From positions 1-52,812 of the forward strand of contig SVGN01000016.1 in the NCBI GenBank assembly GCA_015056315.1: DNA of 52,812 nucleotides, in the 5' to 3' direction. The stretch comes from Clostridiales bacterium. Lineage in GTDB: Bacteria; Bacillota; Clostridia; Christensenellales; Aristaeellaceae. Under the pieces are notes generated by a model that saw only the letters and a list, made by a program, of their open reading frames with translations, was not told where the DNA came from and made no database searches. A program made the translations under genes and the position numbers. Shown here in pieces: positions 31,962-40,496 of the stretch (positions are counted from its first letter, which is position 1; each line of letters starts with the position of its first letter).

Positions 31962-33296
31962 TCAGTATGTCCGCTGCCTTTCGGCGAGCCAGTGCCACTT
32001 CAGGCTGTCGTAGGCGATCAGGAGCAGGTAGTCGAGACCGTCGTCCATCACAAAGGGCTTGGCCTCGTTGGCCACCGGCTTGCCGCTGTTTTCCTCCGTC
32101 TCCGTCCAGACCTCCAGAGCGATCTGCTTCCGATCCTCCAGATAGGTAAGGTCGTGGATCAGGTAGCCGCAGGCATCTTCCATAAGCAGGCGGTACAGGG
32201 TCTGGGCTTCCTCCGGGCTCAGGAAGCATTCCCGATCCGCCTCCGGGCTCAGATCCTCAAACTGATCCCACTTCACCTCCACCACCCGTGCGCCCTCCAG
32301 CTGCAGCATGCAGCCCAGGTGCAGGGTATCCCCCTCCGTTTCTTCGGCAGTGGGGGCCACCAGCCGCAGACCGCTGCGGCACTTGCGCAGAAAGGCATCC
32401 TCGTCGGGCACGAGCCGCAGCTCCCGGCTGGAATGGGGATAGTCCTCCGGCATCATATCCGCGGTGCTCTCGTAGCGCAGATCGGCGATGCGATCCAGGC
32501 TGTAGACAAAAAGCTCCCGGATGACGGCGCTGCTTTTTGCATCCGTAGTGCTCAGCTGCGCCCTCAGGGGGATCCAGACCACCGGCTCATCCTTTACCTT
32601 GCCGGGCTCCACGCCGATATGCCCGGCGGCTGCGGCGGGGGAAAAACGATGCCCCGCAACGGTGCTGCGCTCGTCAATGGCTCCGGCACGGAGCAGCATG
32701 TTGTACAGATGGTCTCTGCGGCCCTGCCACAGGGCTTCGGGTATGCCGTGCACATCGCCCTGCCGGAGCAGCTCATCCCAAAGGCTGGGGCTGCTTTCTG
32801 TGCTGATGCGGAAACGGTCTGCGGTATCCCGTACCTTCAACAGGCGGCTCTCCGGCCAGGCGCTTACAAAGAAGCACAGCCAGATGGTAATGCCAATGGC
32901 GGCCAGCAGCACCGCCGCTGCCTGATCGCCCACCAGCACCACCGAGCAAAGGGCCAGCAGCGGCAGCACCGCTGCCAGGATCCCCAGACCAAAATACGGC
33001 CAAAAGCCGGGGCGGGTGCTTTCGAAATGTTTGGCAGCCATGTGCAGAAAGCTCTTCTCCCGCTTTTCGGAGGGCAGCTGCTTCCGCACCAGCTTCAGCA
33101 GGATGCCCACCAGCACCGTAAGGGGGATCAGCGCCATACAGACCACAGCCAGAATAACGCAGGCATCGGCGTAGAGGGCCTGGGCATAGCCCCCGGCGCT
33201 TTCGGCGTACATCACATAGGCCATGCATGCGCCCAAGCCTATCCAGCTGAGGGCATGCACAAAGGCGATGGGGTGCTTCCGGATGGCGTACAGCAT
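31962..33296 (-). CDS. Uncharacterised membrane protein with large C-terminal soluble domain
   Basis: A 444-residue protein I do not recognise. About four membrane segments are visible: two within residues 10-65 and two within 95-140 (GLGILAAVLPLLALCSVVLV, LLAAIGITIWLCFFV). A soluble domain of about 290 residues follows, rich in acidic and aromatic residues, without an obvious catalytic motif. The start at 33296 is chosen because AAAGGAGG lies 9 bp upstream; the longer open frame has none. The Nudix gene follows 18 bp after its stop. A function in envelope sensing is possible but not shown. Confidence 0.65.
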   Translation of the reverse strand: MLYAIRKHPIAFVHALSWIGLGACMAYVMYAESAGGYAQALYADACVILAVVCMALIPLTVLVGILLKLVRKQLPSEKREKSFLHMAAKHFESTRPGFWPYFGLGILAAVLPLLALCSVVLVGDQAAAVLLAAIGITIWLCFFVSAWPESRLLKVRDTADRFRISTESSPSLWDELLRQGDVHGIPEALWQGRRDHLYNMLLRAGAIDERSTVAGHRFSPAAAAGHIGVEPGKVKDEPVVWIPLRAQLSTTDAKSSAVIRELFVYSLDRIADLRYESTADMMPEDYPHSSRELRLVPDEDAFLRKCRSGLRLVAPTAEETEGDTLHLGCMLQLEGARVVEVKWDQFEDLSPEADRECFLSPEEAQTLYRLLMEDACGYLIHDLTYLEDRKQIALEVWTETEENSGKPVANEAKPFVMDDGLDYLLLIAYDSLKWHWLAERQRTY

Positions 33297-33348
33297 GAAA
33301 GGATGCCTCCTTTGAATGGGTCTTGCGGCATGGTGTGCCGTTTCTTGC

Positions 33349-33377
33349 ATGATAGCACGCTTTGCCGCAGGGTACAA
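33349..33377 (-). promoter_or_regulatory. Promoter of the membrane protein-Nudix operon
   Basis: Read on the minus strand: TTGTAC (33377-33372), a 17-bp spacer and TATCAT (33354-33349), 52 bp before the start codon. Confidence 0.7.
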
Positions 33378-33423
33378 TCGTTCGTTGGTTCCGAATTGCA
33401 AATTGCAAATTATTTTTATCTTG

Positions 33424-33466
33424 ATGCAAAATATATATTGCATTTTGTAATGTGATGTGATACTAT
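33424..33466 (+). promoter_or_regulatory. Promoter and candidate operator of the membrane protein-XRE pair
   Basis: TTGCAT (33438-33443) and TACTAT (33461-33466) have a 17-bp spacer. ATGCAA (33424-33429) and TTGCAT (33438-33443) form an inverted repeat overlapping the -35. The region 33385-33465 is strongly AT-rich compared with its surroundings and also holds two direct TTGCAAAT-like repeats. The XRE protein encoded downstream is a plausible binder. Confidence 0.6.
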
Positions 33467-33527
33467 ACGCTTGCCGGGCAGTGGAGCTGCTTTGGCAGAG
33501 CTTTACCAGTAACGGAGGAGAAACGAT

Positions 33528-34223
33528 ATGACACAGATCGCAGACGAACGCATCGCCCGGGGGCAGGCACGCTTTGCGGCCCACGGCTTCTGGATCCTGC
33601 TGGCGCTGCAGGCGGTTGTGCTGGCGGCCAAGGCGGCGCTGGGCGCACCGCTTATTGCCTGTGCGCCGGATGCCGCTGTGCTGCTCATCGGCATCGGCGG
33701 CATGGTGCTGCTGCGCAGCCTGAAGGGCCTGTGGAGCCGTGGCGATGAGGTGCTCCGGCAGATGGATGAGGAGCTGCTCTCAAAGCTGTTCATGGTGCTG
33801 TTCTGGCTGGTGGTGATGGGAGAATTCGTACTGTTCTTTGCGGATGGCGCCAATTGGCGCTGGTATGTGCCGTACCTGGCGGTGTGGGGCATCCCTGCCC
33901 TGTATGTGGTGGTTCGCAGTCTGCGCAGCGGGCTGGTGGTCTGGGGCGGCAAAAAGGCGGAGAGCAACGGCAAGCTCCAACTGATGAAGCGTACCGCCAT
34001 CGGCGCGCTGTTCTTCGGGCTGGTCATGGGCGGCCCGGATTGCTTCCGGGAGGGTGCCTTTCAGCTCTCCGGGCTGTGGAAGGTGCTGGGCATGGCGGCC
34101 TGCTGGGGCGTTGTGTTCTACCTGGGCATGGTGCTGTTTCTGAAGGTGGGCGAGAAGTCTGCCGATCGGCTGGTGGCCAATGCCGACCATACCGCCGGGG
34201 AGGATGCCTCCGATGAAGAATAA
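33528..34223 (+). CDS. Membrane protein, DUF6773-like, paired with XRE regulator
   Basis: A 231-residue protein with about six membrane segments in two groups of three (for example WILLALQAVVLAAKAALGA, LFMVLFWLVVMGEFVLFF, MAACWGVVFYLGMVLFL). The charged middle part ESNGKLQLMKR is cytoplasmic. Small membrane proteins of this kind are very often followed by a short XRE regulator, as here, where the two genes overlap by 11 bp. Role unknown; the DUF6773 label is from memory. GGAGGAG precedes ATG 33528. Confidence 0.65.
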   Translation: MTQIADERIARGQARFAAHGFWILLALQAVVLAAKAALGAPLIACAPDAAVLLIGIGGMVLLRSLKGLWSRGDEVLRQMDEELLSKLFMVLFWLVVMGEFVLFFADGANWRWYVPYLAVWGIPALYVVVRSLRSGLVVWGGKKAESNGKLQLMKRTAIGALFFGLVMGGPDCFREGAFQLSGLWKVLGMAACWGVVFYLGMVLFLKVGEKSADRLVANADHTAGEDASDEE

Positions 34224-34410
34224 GAAAATGAAGCTGGCCCGCATCGAAAAGGATCTGAGCCAGGAGCAGCTGGCCGAGAAGCTGGGCGTTACCCGGCAGA
34301 CCATCGGGCTCATCGAGTCCGGCAGCTACAACCCCACCCTCAAACTGTGCGTTGCCATCTGTAAAGCGCTGGACAGAACGCTGGATGAGCTGTTCTGGCC
34401 GGAGGAATAG
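34213..34410 (+). CDS. Small XRE-family HTH transcriptional regulator
   Basis: A 65-residue, single-domain DNA-binding protein. The helix-turn-helix reads LSQEQLAEKLGVTRQTIGLI, and the end ICKALDRTLDELFWPEE is typical of a large Firmicutes group. ATG 34213 is chosen with GGGGAGG 9 bp upstream, inside the preceding gene, which it overlaps by 11 bp. It probably regulates its own operon through the palindrome near 33424-33443. Confidence 0.88.
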   Translation: MKNKKMKLARIEKDLSQEQLAEKLGVTRQTIGLIESGSYNPTLKLCVAICKALDRTLDELFWPEE

Positions 34411-34463
34411 TCGGCTCTGCTGTGGTAAAGTTGTGCTGTGTGGCATGCCAGACAGAGAAACAG

Positions 34464-34497
34464 CCACCCTGTTGACCGAGACAACAGGGTGGTTTTG
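34464..34497 (+). terminator. Terminator of the membrane protein-XRE operon
   Basis: CCACCCTGTTG (34464-34474) pairs with CAACAGGGTGG (34482-34492), followed by TTTTG. The rest of the 322-bp gap to the next gene holds only the promoter at 34596. Confidence 0.88.
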
Positions 34498-34595
34498 TGT
34501 GCGTTACCATGGTTTGGAAAGATGCGCTGTCATTGCCGGGGCGATGCGTTGGAGTAAATGCAAAGCAGCAAGATTTGCAAACAATTTAATTACTG

Positions 34596-34624
34596 TTGAC
34601 ATATCATTGCAGATGCTGTATGCT
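34596..34624 (+). promoter_or_regulatory. Promoter of the small secreted protein gene
   Basis: A consensus TTGACA (34596-34601), a 17-bp spacer and TATGCT (34619-34624), in an AT-rich patch. It is followed by a leader of about 100 bp. Confidence 0.8.
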
Positions 34625-34732
34625 TGTATCCAATCACAAGCCGGAATAAGGGCTGCTACGGAATAGCCGCTCCGGCAGTTGGCGCACTTCGCGCTATGCC
34701 TGTTGCAGAAAAAACCACGGAGGTGACCGTAC

Positions 34733-35302
34733 ATGAAAAAATGGATCGTATTGCTGCTTTCTCTGCTGCTTCTTCTCCCTGCTGCCGCCCAGGGCGAGAC
34801 CGGTGCCCGTGCCGTTGAGTTTGAAGATTTCATTATCCATGTTGGCGAGAACGATCTGCTGCAGATGGGTGAAGCGGGCGCAGCAAGCCTCTTCCAGCTC
34901 TTCCCCGATTACGATGAGGCAGCCCAGGGCCACCCCAACCTCAGCGCTTCCTTAGCTCCCGCTGCAATAAGCGTGCTGACCGAAGAGGAAGCTGCGTTCT
35001 TTGCCGAGAACGTTATGCAGGCCGGTATGCAGAGCCTGACGGGCGAAGGGATCACCGTAGCCGGGCAGCAGCTGCTGCGCGGCGATCTGGATGCGGAGAC
35101 CGGTGCGGTCACCGTGCTTTTTACGTTGGTGGTGGATGCTTCGGCACTGGGGGTAGAGCAGACGATGCAGGTATACATGGGCTGCCGGTATTACCCCGTT
35201 GGCGATGAACGCAGCCTTTCCTTCACAGTCGGCTGCACTACGCCGGAGGAAGCGGAAATGCTCTTTGCGTATCTGGATCAGAATCTGGTCATCAAGAAGT
35301 AA
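34733..35302 (+). CDS. Small secreted protein of unknown function
   Basis: A 189-residue protein. Residues 1-21 form a signal peptide (KKWIVLLLSLLLLLPAAAQG) with no lipobox cysteine. The mature part, starting near GETGARAVEFEDF, is acidic and predicted alpha/beta, with no motif I recognise. GGAGGTGACC precedes ATG 34733. It is monocistronic with its own strong promoter and terminator, so it may be well expressed. Confidence 0.7.
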   Translation: MKKWIVLLLSLLLLLPAAAQGETGARAVEFEDFIIHVGENDLLQMGEAGAASLFQLFPDYDEAAQGHPNLSASLAPAAISVLTEEEAAFFAENVMQAGMQSLTGEGITVAGQQLLRGDLDAETGAVTVLFTLVVDASALGVEQTMQVYMGCRYYPVGDERSLSFTVGCTTPEEAEMLFAYLDQNLVIKK

Positions 35303-35324
35303 AGCTGTTTGGAACAGGCACATA

Positions 35325-35361
35325 GAAACATCCCCTGCCCGGTCGGGTAGGGGATGTTTTG
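35325..35361 (+). terminator. Terminator of the small secreted protein gene
   Basis: AAACATCCCCTGCCC pairs with GGGTAGGGGATGTTT, followed by TTGATAG. It may also serve the convergent minus-strand operon. Confidence 0.85.
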
Positions 35362-35429
35362 ATAGCTTACGAAAGATCAGCCAATCGCAGCTGAGGAACA
35401 GGTCGCCTTCCGTGAAGCACCGGCCCCCC

Positions 35430-36473
35430 TCACGCCTCCACTTGAAGGCAGAGCTTCCGGCGCAGGGTCTCCGGGCAGGCCTCAAGCATCTTTTGGTAAC
35501 CATGCTCCAGTGTGCGGGAATGGCCGTGGAAGAAAATGAGGTGCAAGCCATCCTCGTTCTTCTCGAGCACGCAATCCGCTTTGCCAAGCCCCTCGGGGAA
35601 AATGGTAAGCAGCTGCTCCTGGAGCAGCCGGAACAGCTTTTCGATGTTTCCTTTTGCCGTATGCTGCTGCAATGCGGGCAGCTGCTCCTCTACCCATTGC
35701 CAGAAGCGGGGGATCTGTTCCTCGTTGATGGGCTGGACAAAGAAATGCGGGTGGGTGCCGCCCAGCACAGCGGTCACCATGGCTTCGGTGTCGTCCGGCA
35801 GCAGGCCCTGCCTGCGGGCGAGGCTCAGGCTGGCGTTGGTCTCGTCCGGCTCCTGCTTTGCGGCATGGTAGAGCGCTTCCATTACGGCGATGCCGCGGGC
35901 ATCAGGCGCAGCTTTATGGGCAGCCTCCAAAAGCGCCTCCGCTTCCTTGAGCCGGTGCATCATCACATGGCAGCCTGCGCAGCCCGCATAGGCCACGGGC
36001 AGGGCGGCGGGAGTTTGCTCGCCCTTGCTCTGCTCCAGAAACACGGCAGCCTTCATGTAGTGCTCGGCGGCCATCTGATACATGCCCTCATCGAAGGAGG
36101 CCTTTGCCGCCTTCAGGTGGGGCAGATAGTAGCTGTGCCCGTATTCCTCGGCCCTTTCGAAGCAGGTGTACATTTCGATGGGCGCACCGTCCATCTCGAA
36201 GCACAGCCCCAGCAGGATGAAGCACACCGCGTGGTCGTTATCGGTCTTGCAGCACTTTTGCTCCAGCTCCATAAGCTGCTTCATTGCCTGAAGCGGCTCT
36301 TTGCGGGTAAGGGTATTCAGGGCACCGGTCAGGCGCACCCTGGCTGCCCAGGAATGCTCGAATACATGATCCAGCAGCGGGGCGAGGGCTTTGGCGTGCA
36401 CCTGCCAGGAGCGCTGCACGGTGTCTGACTCGAAGGTTTTTTGGGCCATCTTTTCCACAAGGTCTTTCAACAT
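35430..36473 (-). CDS. Helical-repeat (TPR-like) protein of unknown function
   Basis: A 347-residue soluble protein. The middle (about 50-210) has helix pairs spaced like tetratricopeptide repeats (ALNTLTRKEPLQAMKQLMEL, AAKASFDEGMYQMAAEHYMK, HRLKEAEALLEAAHKAAPDA). The C-terminal third is a separate alpha/beta region (HPHFFVQPINEEQIPRFWQW). The start at 36473 is chosen because AGGAGG lies 10 bp upstream. It begins 19 bp after the metallophosphoesterase, as the last gene of the operon. Function unknown. Confidence 0.65.
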   Translation of the reverse strand: MLKDLVEKMAQKTFESDTVQRSWQVHAKALAPLLDHVFEHSWAARVRLTGALNTLTRKEPLQAMKQLMELEQKCCKTDNDHAVCFILLGLCFEMDGAPIEMYTCFERAEEYGHSYYLPHLKAAKASFDEGMYQMAAEHYMKAAVFLEQSKGEQTPAALPVAYAGCAGCHVMMHRLKEAEALLEAAHKAAPDARGIAVMEALYHAAKQEPDETNASLSLARRQGLLPDDTEAMVTAVLGGTHPHFFVQPINEEQIPRFWQWVEEQLPALQQHTAKGNIEKLFRLLQEQLLTIFPEGLGKADCVLEKNEDGLHLIFFHGHSRTLEHGYQKMLEACPETLRRKLCLQVEA

Positions 36474-36492
36474 GGATGTTCGCCTCCTATGC

Positions 36493-37287
36493 TTATTCTG
36501 CAAAACGGAAGGTCTCCCGGAAGAACTCCTTCCCGGTATGGATCCCCTTGATCCGTACCTCCACCCGGCTGCTTTCCAAGGTCAGAAAGGTGATGTTGCC
36601 CTGCCGGGGCTGCGCCGGATCGCCGCCCACCGTGGTGGGGCAGATGCTGCCGTTGTTGATGTACAGGTTGCAGCGCAGGGCATCCCATTCCACGGTCGGC
36701 GCATAGTGGGTGTGCCCGGAAAGCAGGATCATGTTCCGGTGCGCATCCATCAGCCGCTGGAGGCGGTCATCCTGCTCCCGGCACAGGTAAGGCGGCATAC
36801 CGGCTGCCCGCTGGGGGTTGTGGGCGATCAGCGGCGGGTGGCAGAGCAGCAGATGGATGCCCGCTTCCGACAGCGCCAGCCGCTGCTCTGCAAAGGCCAG
36901 CTGCCTGCCCTGCTGCGGAAAAAAGAACTGCTTCTGGTGGTAGCACGGCTCCAGCCCGATCAGATCGGTTCGGCTGTCCGGAATGGCATAGAAGGCCCCG
37001 CTCTCGTCGCGGATGATGCCGCCGGGGGCGATGCTCTCTGCAAAGGCCCGGTAAGCGGTATCGTCCCGGGCAGGAATGTCGTGGTTGCCGCATACACAGT
37101 AGACCGGCAGCCCGGGGGCCATGCGGTGCAGACACTCCCGCAAAAGGGCATACTGCTCCGGCTGCGCCCGGTCTGCCAGATCCCCTGCGATCAGAAGAGC
37201 GTCGGCATCCTCCATCGCCTCAAGAGCGCAGCAAAACCGCCCGGTTTTCCGGTACAGATGGATGTCGCTGATCACCGCATATTTCAT
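36493..37287 (-). CDS. Metallophosphoesterase
   Basis: A 264-residue calcineurin-like phosphoesterase with all binuclear-metal motifs: SDIHLYRK, AGDLADRA, CGNHDIP, LLCHPPL and LSGHTHYAP. There is no signal peptide. The substrate is unknown. It lies 27 bp after the ABC-F gene and 19 bp before the helical-repeat gene on the same strand, so the three are probably one transcript. GAGAGGTG precedes the ATG. Confidence 0.87.
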   Translation of the reverse strand: MKYAVISDIHLYRKTGRFCCALEAMEDADALLIAGDLADRAQPEQYALLRECLHRMAPGLPVYCVCGNHDIPARDDTAYRAFAESIAPGGIIRDESGAFYAIPDSRTDLIGLEPCYHQKQFFFPQQGRQLAFAEQRLALSEAGIHLLLCHPPLIAHNPQRAAGMPPYLCREQDDRLQRLMDAHRNMILLSGHTHYAPTVEWDALRCNLYINNGSICPTTVGGDPAQPRQGNITFLTLESSRVEVRIKGIHTGKEFFRETFRFAE

Positions 37288-37314
37288 GCGCCGTTCACCT
37301 CTCTGCCTCCATGC

Positions 37315-39114
37315 TTACCCTTTTTTGGCTTCCTGCTCGGCGATCCGCTCCGCCAGGTCGTACAGGTACACCCAGCGCTCGGTCTTTTCCTCCAGCTGGG
37401 CCTCCAGCGATGCTTTTTCCTCCATCAGCTCCTGCAGGCGCAGGTAGTCGCTGGCGTTTTCGGTAATGGCGGCATCGCAGGCCGCAATGCGGCTTTCCAG
37501 ATCGGCGATGTCCTGATCGATGGTGGCGTACTCCCGCTGCTCCTTGAAGGTGAATTTCAGCTTCTGGGGCGGCCGGTCGGTGCGCTGCTTGTCACGGGGT
37601 TCCTTGTGCTCCTTGGGGGCAGCGGACTTTTCGTCCATCTCCCGGAGCAGCAGCCAGTCGGAGTAGCCGCCCATGGTGCGGCGCACGGTGCCATCGCCCT
37701 GCACCTCCAGGATGGAGGTAGCGATCTTATCCAGAAAATACCGGTCGTGGGATACCGTCACCACCGCACCGGGGAACTCGGTCAGGTAATCCTCCAGAAT
37801 GGTGAGGGTCTCCACGTCCAGGTCGTTGGTGGGCTCGTCCAGCAGCAGGATGTTGGGCGCGCTCATCAGGATGCCCAGCAGGTACAGGCGGCGGCGCTCG
37901 CCGCCGGAGAGCCTGCCGATGGCCGAAAACTGCAGATCGGAGGGGAAGAGGAACCGCTCCATCATCTGGGTGGCGGAGATGCGCCCCTCCTTGGTATGCA
38001 CCTCGGAGGCCACCTCGTGGATGTAGTCGTAGGGCCGCTGGGCGGGATCCAGCTCCCGGCCCTCCTGGGTAAAGTAGCCGATGCGCACGGTACCGCCGAA
38101 ATCCACGGTGCCGCTGTCGGGCTTCAGCTCTCTGGCGATCATGTTCAGCAAAGTGGATTTGCCTGCGCCGTTGCGCCCGATGATGCCTACCCGGTCGTCC
38201 CGCAAAAGGGTGTAGGAGAAATCCCGGATGATGGTGCGGTCTCCGTAGGCCTTGGAAACATGCTCCAGCTCCACGGTCTTGCGCCCCAGCCGGGAGGCGG
38301 CGGAGGTGATGGAGACCGTGCTGCCGGTCTGGGGCGCTTCCTGCGCCTTCAGGGCTTCGTAGCGGGCGATGCGCTCGGTGCTCTTGGTGGAGCGGGCCCG
38401 GCAGCCCCGCATGATCCACTCGGTCTCCTTGCGGAGCAGCGCCTGCCGCTTGCGCTCGGAGGCCTGATCCATCTCCAGCCGCTGGGCCTTCAGCTCCAGA
38501 TACTTGGAGTAGTTGGCCTCGTAAAAATACATCTTGCCGAAGGTGAGCTCGGCGATGCGGGTGACCACATTTTCGAGAAAATACCGGTCGTGGGTGATCA
38601 TCACCAGCCCGCCGGTGAACTTGGCCAGCTTCCCCTCCAGCCAGGTGACCATTTCTGCATCCAGATGGTTGGTTGGCTCGTCCAGGATCAGCACATCCGC
38701 CGGGTGCACAAACACCGTGGCCAGCGCCACCCGCTTGCGCTGCCCGCCGGACAGCTGCCCGATCTTCTGCTCAAAATCGGTAATGCCCAGCTTGCTGAGG
38801 GTGGCCTTGGCTTCGTACTCGTTCAGATGGCGGAACTCGGCGGGGTGCCCGGCAAACACCTGCTCCAGAACGGTCAGGTCGTCATCCATATCCGGCACCT
38901 GGGGCAGGTAGGAGATCTGCACATTGGGGTCGCGGGTCAGGCGGCCCGAGTCGGGCTCCTCCACCCCGGCCAGGATCTTGAGAAAGGTGCTCTTGCCGGT
39001 GCCGTTTACGCCGATCAGGCCCACCCGCTCGCCCGGGTTCAGGTAGAGGGTCACGCCATCCAAAAGTTGTTTCATGCCGTAGTTTTTGCGAATGTTCTCT
39101 GCGGTGAGCAGCAT
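37315..39114 (-). CDS. ABC-F family ATPase (Uup-like)
   Basis: A 599-residue soluble protein with two ATPase cassettes and no membrane part. Cassette 1 has GVNGTGKST, LSGGQRKR and LILDEPTNHLD; cassette 2 has GRNGAGKST, LSGGERRR and LLLDEPTNDLD. The linker WIMRGCRARSTKSTERIARY matches the Uup group. A C-terminal coiled coil (about 520-595) resembles the DNA-binding tail of Uup. ABC-F proteins act on the ribosomal E site or, for Uup, in DNA-related processes. It heads a three-gene operon. GGAGGTAACCC precedes the start codon. Confidence 0.92.
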   Translation of the reverse strand: MLLTAENIRKNYGMKQLLDGVTLYLNPGERVGLIGVNGTGKSTFLKILAGVEEPDSGRLTRDPNVQISYLPQVPDMDDDLTVLEQVFAGHPAEFRHLNEYEAKATLSKLGITDFEQKIGQLSGGQRKRVALATVFVHPADVLILDEPTNHLDAEMVTWLEGKLAKFTGGLVMITHDRYFLENVVTRIAELTFGKMYFYEANYSKYLELKAQRLEMDQASERKRQALLRKETEWIMRGCRARSTKSTERIARYEALKAQEAPQTGSTVSITSAASRLGRKTVELEHVSKAYGDRTIIRDFSYTLLRDDRVGIIGRNGAGKSTLLNMIARELKPDSGTVDFGGTVRIGYFTQEGRELDPAQRPYDYIHEVASEVHTKEGRISATQMMERFLFPSDLQFSAIGRLSGGERRRLYLLGILMSAPNILLLDEPTNDLDVETLTILEDYLTEFPGAVVTVSHDRYFLDKIATSILEVQGDGTVRRTMGGYSDWLLLREMDEKSAAPKEHKEPRDKQRTDRPPQKLKFTFKEQREYATIDQDIADLESRIAACDAAITENASDYLRLQELMEEKASLEAQLEEKTERWVYLYDLAERIAEQEAKKG

Positions 39115-39135
39115 GGGTTACCTCCGAGAAAAATG

Positions 39136-39159
39136 CTGTGTGTATTCCTACACAGTATA
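39136..39159 (-). promoter_or_regulatory. Promoter -10 and adjacent inverted repeat upstream of the ABC-F operon
   Basis: On the minus strand TATACT (39159-39154) forms the -10; the -35 is weak. Directly downstream, CTGTGT (39136-39141) and ACACAG (39150-39155) form an inverted repeat that overlaps the -10 edge and could be an operator or an early hairpin in the leader. Confidence 0.5.
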
Positions 39160-39232
39160 GCACAGGGCGGCGGGGTTGGCTACTTGCCGGTGAAAGATAT
39201 GCAGAGCGTGACAGGATTTCACTACATTGCTA

Positions 39233-39270
39233 TTGACGGTTTTCAAGCAAACGGTTTATACTATGTATAA
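39233..39270 (+). promoter_or_regulatory. mazEF promoter with palindromic operator
   Basis: TTGACG (39233-39238), an 18-bp spacer and TATACT (39257-39262). TTATAC-TAT-GTATAA (39256-39270) is a perfect 15-bp inverted repeat covering the -10. MazE or the MazEF complex binding there would repress transcription, as in other toxin-antitoxin operons. Confidence 0.75.
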
Positions 39271-39287
39271 ATAAAGGAGGAATTTCG

Positions 39288-39530
39288 ATGCGGATTCAGC
39301 TGAAGGCATGGGGCAACAGTCAGGGCATCCGTTTTTCCCGTGAGTTTCTGGCTTCTGCCGGATTTAAACCGGATGAGGTTCTCAATGCCGAAATTCAGGA
39401 TGGTAAGATCATTTTGAGCAAGTCTTTTCAGCATCGCTCCCTTGCGGAGCGCGCCGCCCGGTTCGGCGGGAACCTGAATCTCTCGGAGGAGATCTCCTGG
39501 GGCGAGCCCGAGGGAAATGAGGTGTGGTGA
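39288..39530 (+). CDS. mazE: MazE-like antitoxin (AbrB/MazE fold)
   Basis: An 80-residue protein. The N-terminal swapped-hairpin DNA-binding domain shows LKAWGNSQGIRFSREFL and EIQDGKIILSK. The acidic C-terminal tail (LSEEISWGEPEGNE) would bind and block the toxin. AAAGGAGG precedes ATG 39288. The stop TGA shares a base with the toxin ATG, giving coupled translation. Confidence 0.88.
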   Translation: MRIQLKAWGNSQGIRFSREFLASAGFKPDEVLNAEIQDGKIILSKSFQHRSLAERAARFGGNLNLSEEISWGEPEGNEVW

Positions 39531-39832
39531 TGGCAGCTTTTGAACAGGGCGATCTGTTGAGAATCGACGGCATCCGGCAGCCTGTGATGGTTGTGAGCAA
39601 CAATGTGTTCAACGAAAGCGGCAAGGCGATCGTCTGTCCCATCGTTGCCAGTGCACAGGAAGGGCCTTTGCACATCAGGCTGAAGGATTCGCCTGTGCAG
39701 GGCGTTGTGCTGTGCGAGCAGGTCAGGTATCTGGATCTGGCTGCACGCCGGTATCACAAGCTGACAACTACCCCTTATTTCGACATCATGGATATTTCGG
39801 ATGCGGTCGTCAGTATGATCGAGTATCAGTAA
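39530..39832 (+). CDS. mazF: MazF-like endoribonuclease toxin
   Basis: A 100-residue PemK/MazF toxin that would cut mRNA at short sequence motifs. Family landmarks are FEQGDLLRIDG, QPVMVVSNNVFN, the end of strand SVQ-like GVVLCEQVRYLDLAAR and the tail ISDAVVSMIEYQ. The catalytic Arg and Gln-like region is present. ATG 39530 overlaps the mazE stop; GTG 39524 is an alternative start. A terminator follows. Confidence 0.88.
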   Translation: MAAFEQGDLLRIDGIRQPVMVVSNNVFNESGKAIVCPIVASAQEGPLHIRLKDSPVQGVVLCEQVRYLDLAARRYHKLTTTPYFDIMDISDAVVSMIEYQ

Positions 39833-39841
39833 TACGTGTGA

Positions 39842-39869
39842 GCAGCGGGTTGAAAGCCCGCTGCTTTTG
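39842..39869 (+). terminator. Terminator of mazEF
   Basis: AGCAGCGGG-TTGAAAG-CCCGCTGCT is followed by TTTG. It isolates mazEF from the TetR promoter 17 bp downstream. Confidence 0.88.
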
Positions 39870-39885
39870 TATGTGTTTTTCTCCC

Positions 39886-39935
39886 TTGACACCTTTCGAC
39901 ACAAAGCGTATCATACCTATATGAACGTGTTCATA
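39886..39935 (+). promoter_or_regulatory. Promoter and TetR-type operator of the redox operon
   Basis: TTGACA (39886-39891), a 17-bp spacer and TATCAT (39909-39914) form a near-consensus promoter. TATGAAC-GT-GTTCATA (39920-39935) is a 16-bp inverted repeat with perfect arms at the expected transcription start. This is a typical TetR autoregulation layout. Confidence 0.85.
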
Positions 39936-39956
39936 AAACACGAGGGGAGGGATCCA

Positions 39957-40469
39957 ATGCCCAAAATCATCGAAAATCTCCGCACCCGGCTGTTGCAGGA
40001 AGCCCGTAAGCAGATCGCTGAGCGAGGCTATGCCGGCACCACTGTACGCTCTGTGGCAGCAGCCTGCGGGGTGGGCGTGGGCACGGTGTACAACTATTTT
40101 TCCTCCAAGGAAATGCTGGTCGCCGCCTTTATGATGGAGGACTGGCAGAAACAGCTGGATGCCATGGCAGCGCTGCCCAAAGACCGGCCGGAGACGCTGC
40201 TCCGGGGCGTGTACGAAGCCCTGTGCGCCTATGCGGCAGGGCATCGGGATCTGTTTTCCGACGAGGGGGCAGCCAAGGCTGTTTCGCCGGGGTTTGCACC
40301 CCGCCACCGGATGCTCCGGGAGCAGCTGTCAGGCTTCATCCTGCCTGTCTGCAAGGGCGATAACGCCGCTTTCACTGCCGCCTTCATTGCCGAATCGCTC
40401 ATCAGCTGGGCGATGGAGGGCATAACCTTCGATACCCTGTATCCTGTTATTCATAAGCTCATTTCCTGA
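39957..40469 (+). CDS. TetR/AcrR family transcriptional repressor
   Basis: A 170-residue regulator. The N-terminal HTH reads AERGYAGTTVRSVAAACGVG then VGTVYNYFSSKEML; the C-terminal ligand domain is divergent. ATG 39957 follows GAGGGGAGGG. The gene starts 22 bp after the palindrome at 39920-39935 and is followed after 27 bp by the flavin reductase-like gene. It therefore probably represses itself and the four downstream genes until a small ligand releases it. Confidence 0.9.
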   Translation: MPKIIENLRTRLLQEARKQIAERGYAGTTVRSVAAACGVGVGTVYNYFSSKEMLVAAFMMEDWQKQLDAMAALPKDRPETLLRGVYEALCAYAAGHRDLFSDEGAAKAVSPGFAPRHRMLREQLSGFILPVCKGDNAAFTAAFIAESLISWAMEGITFDTLYPVIHKLIS

Positions 40470-40496
40470 TACAAGAACCAAAAGGAGGCTATCCCC

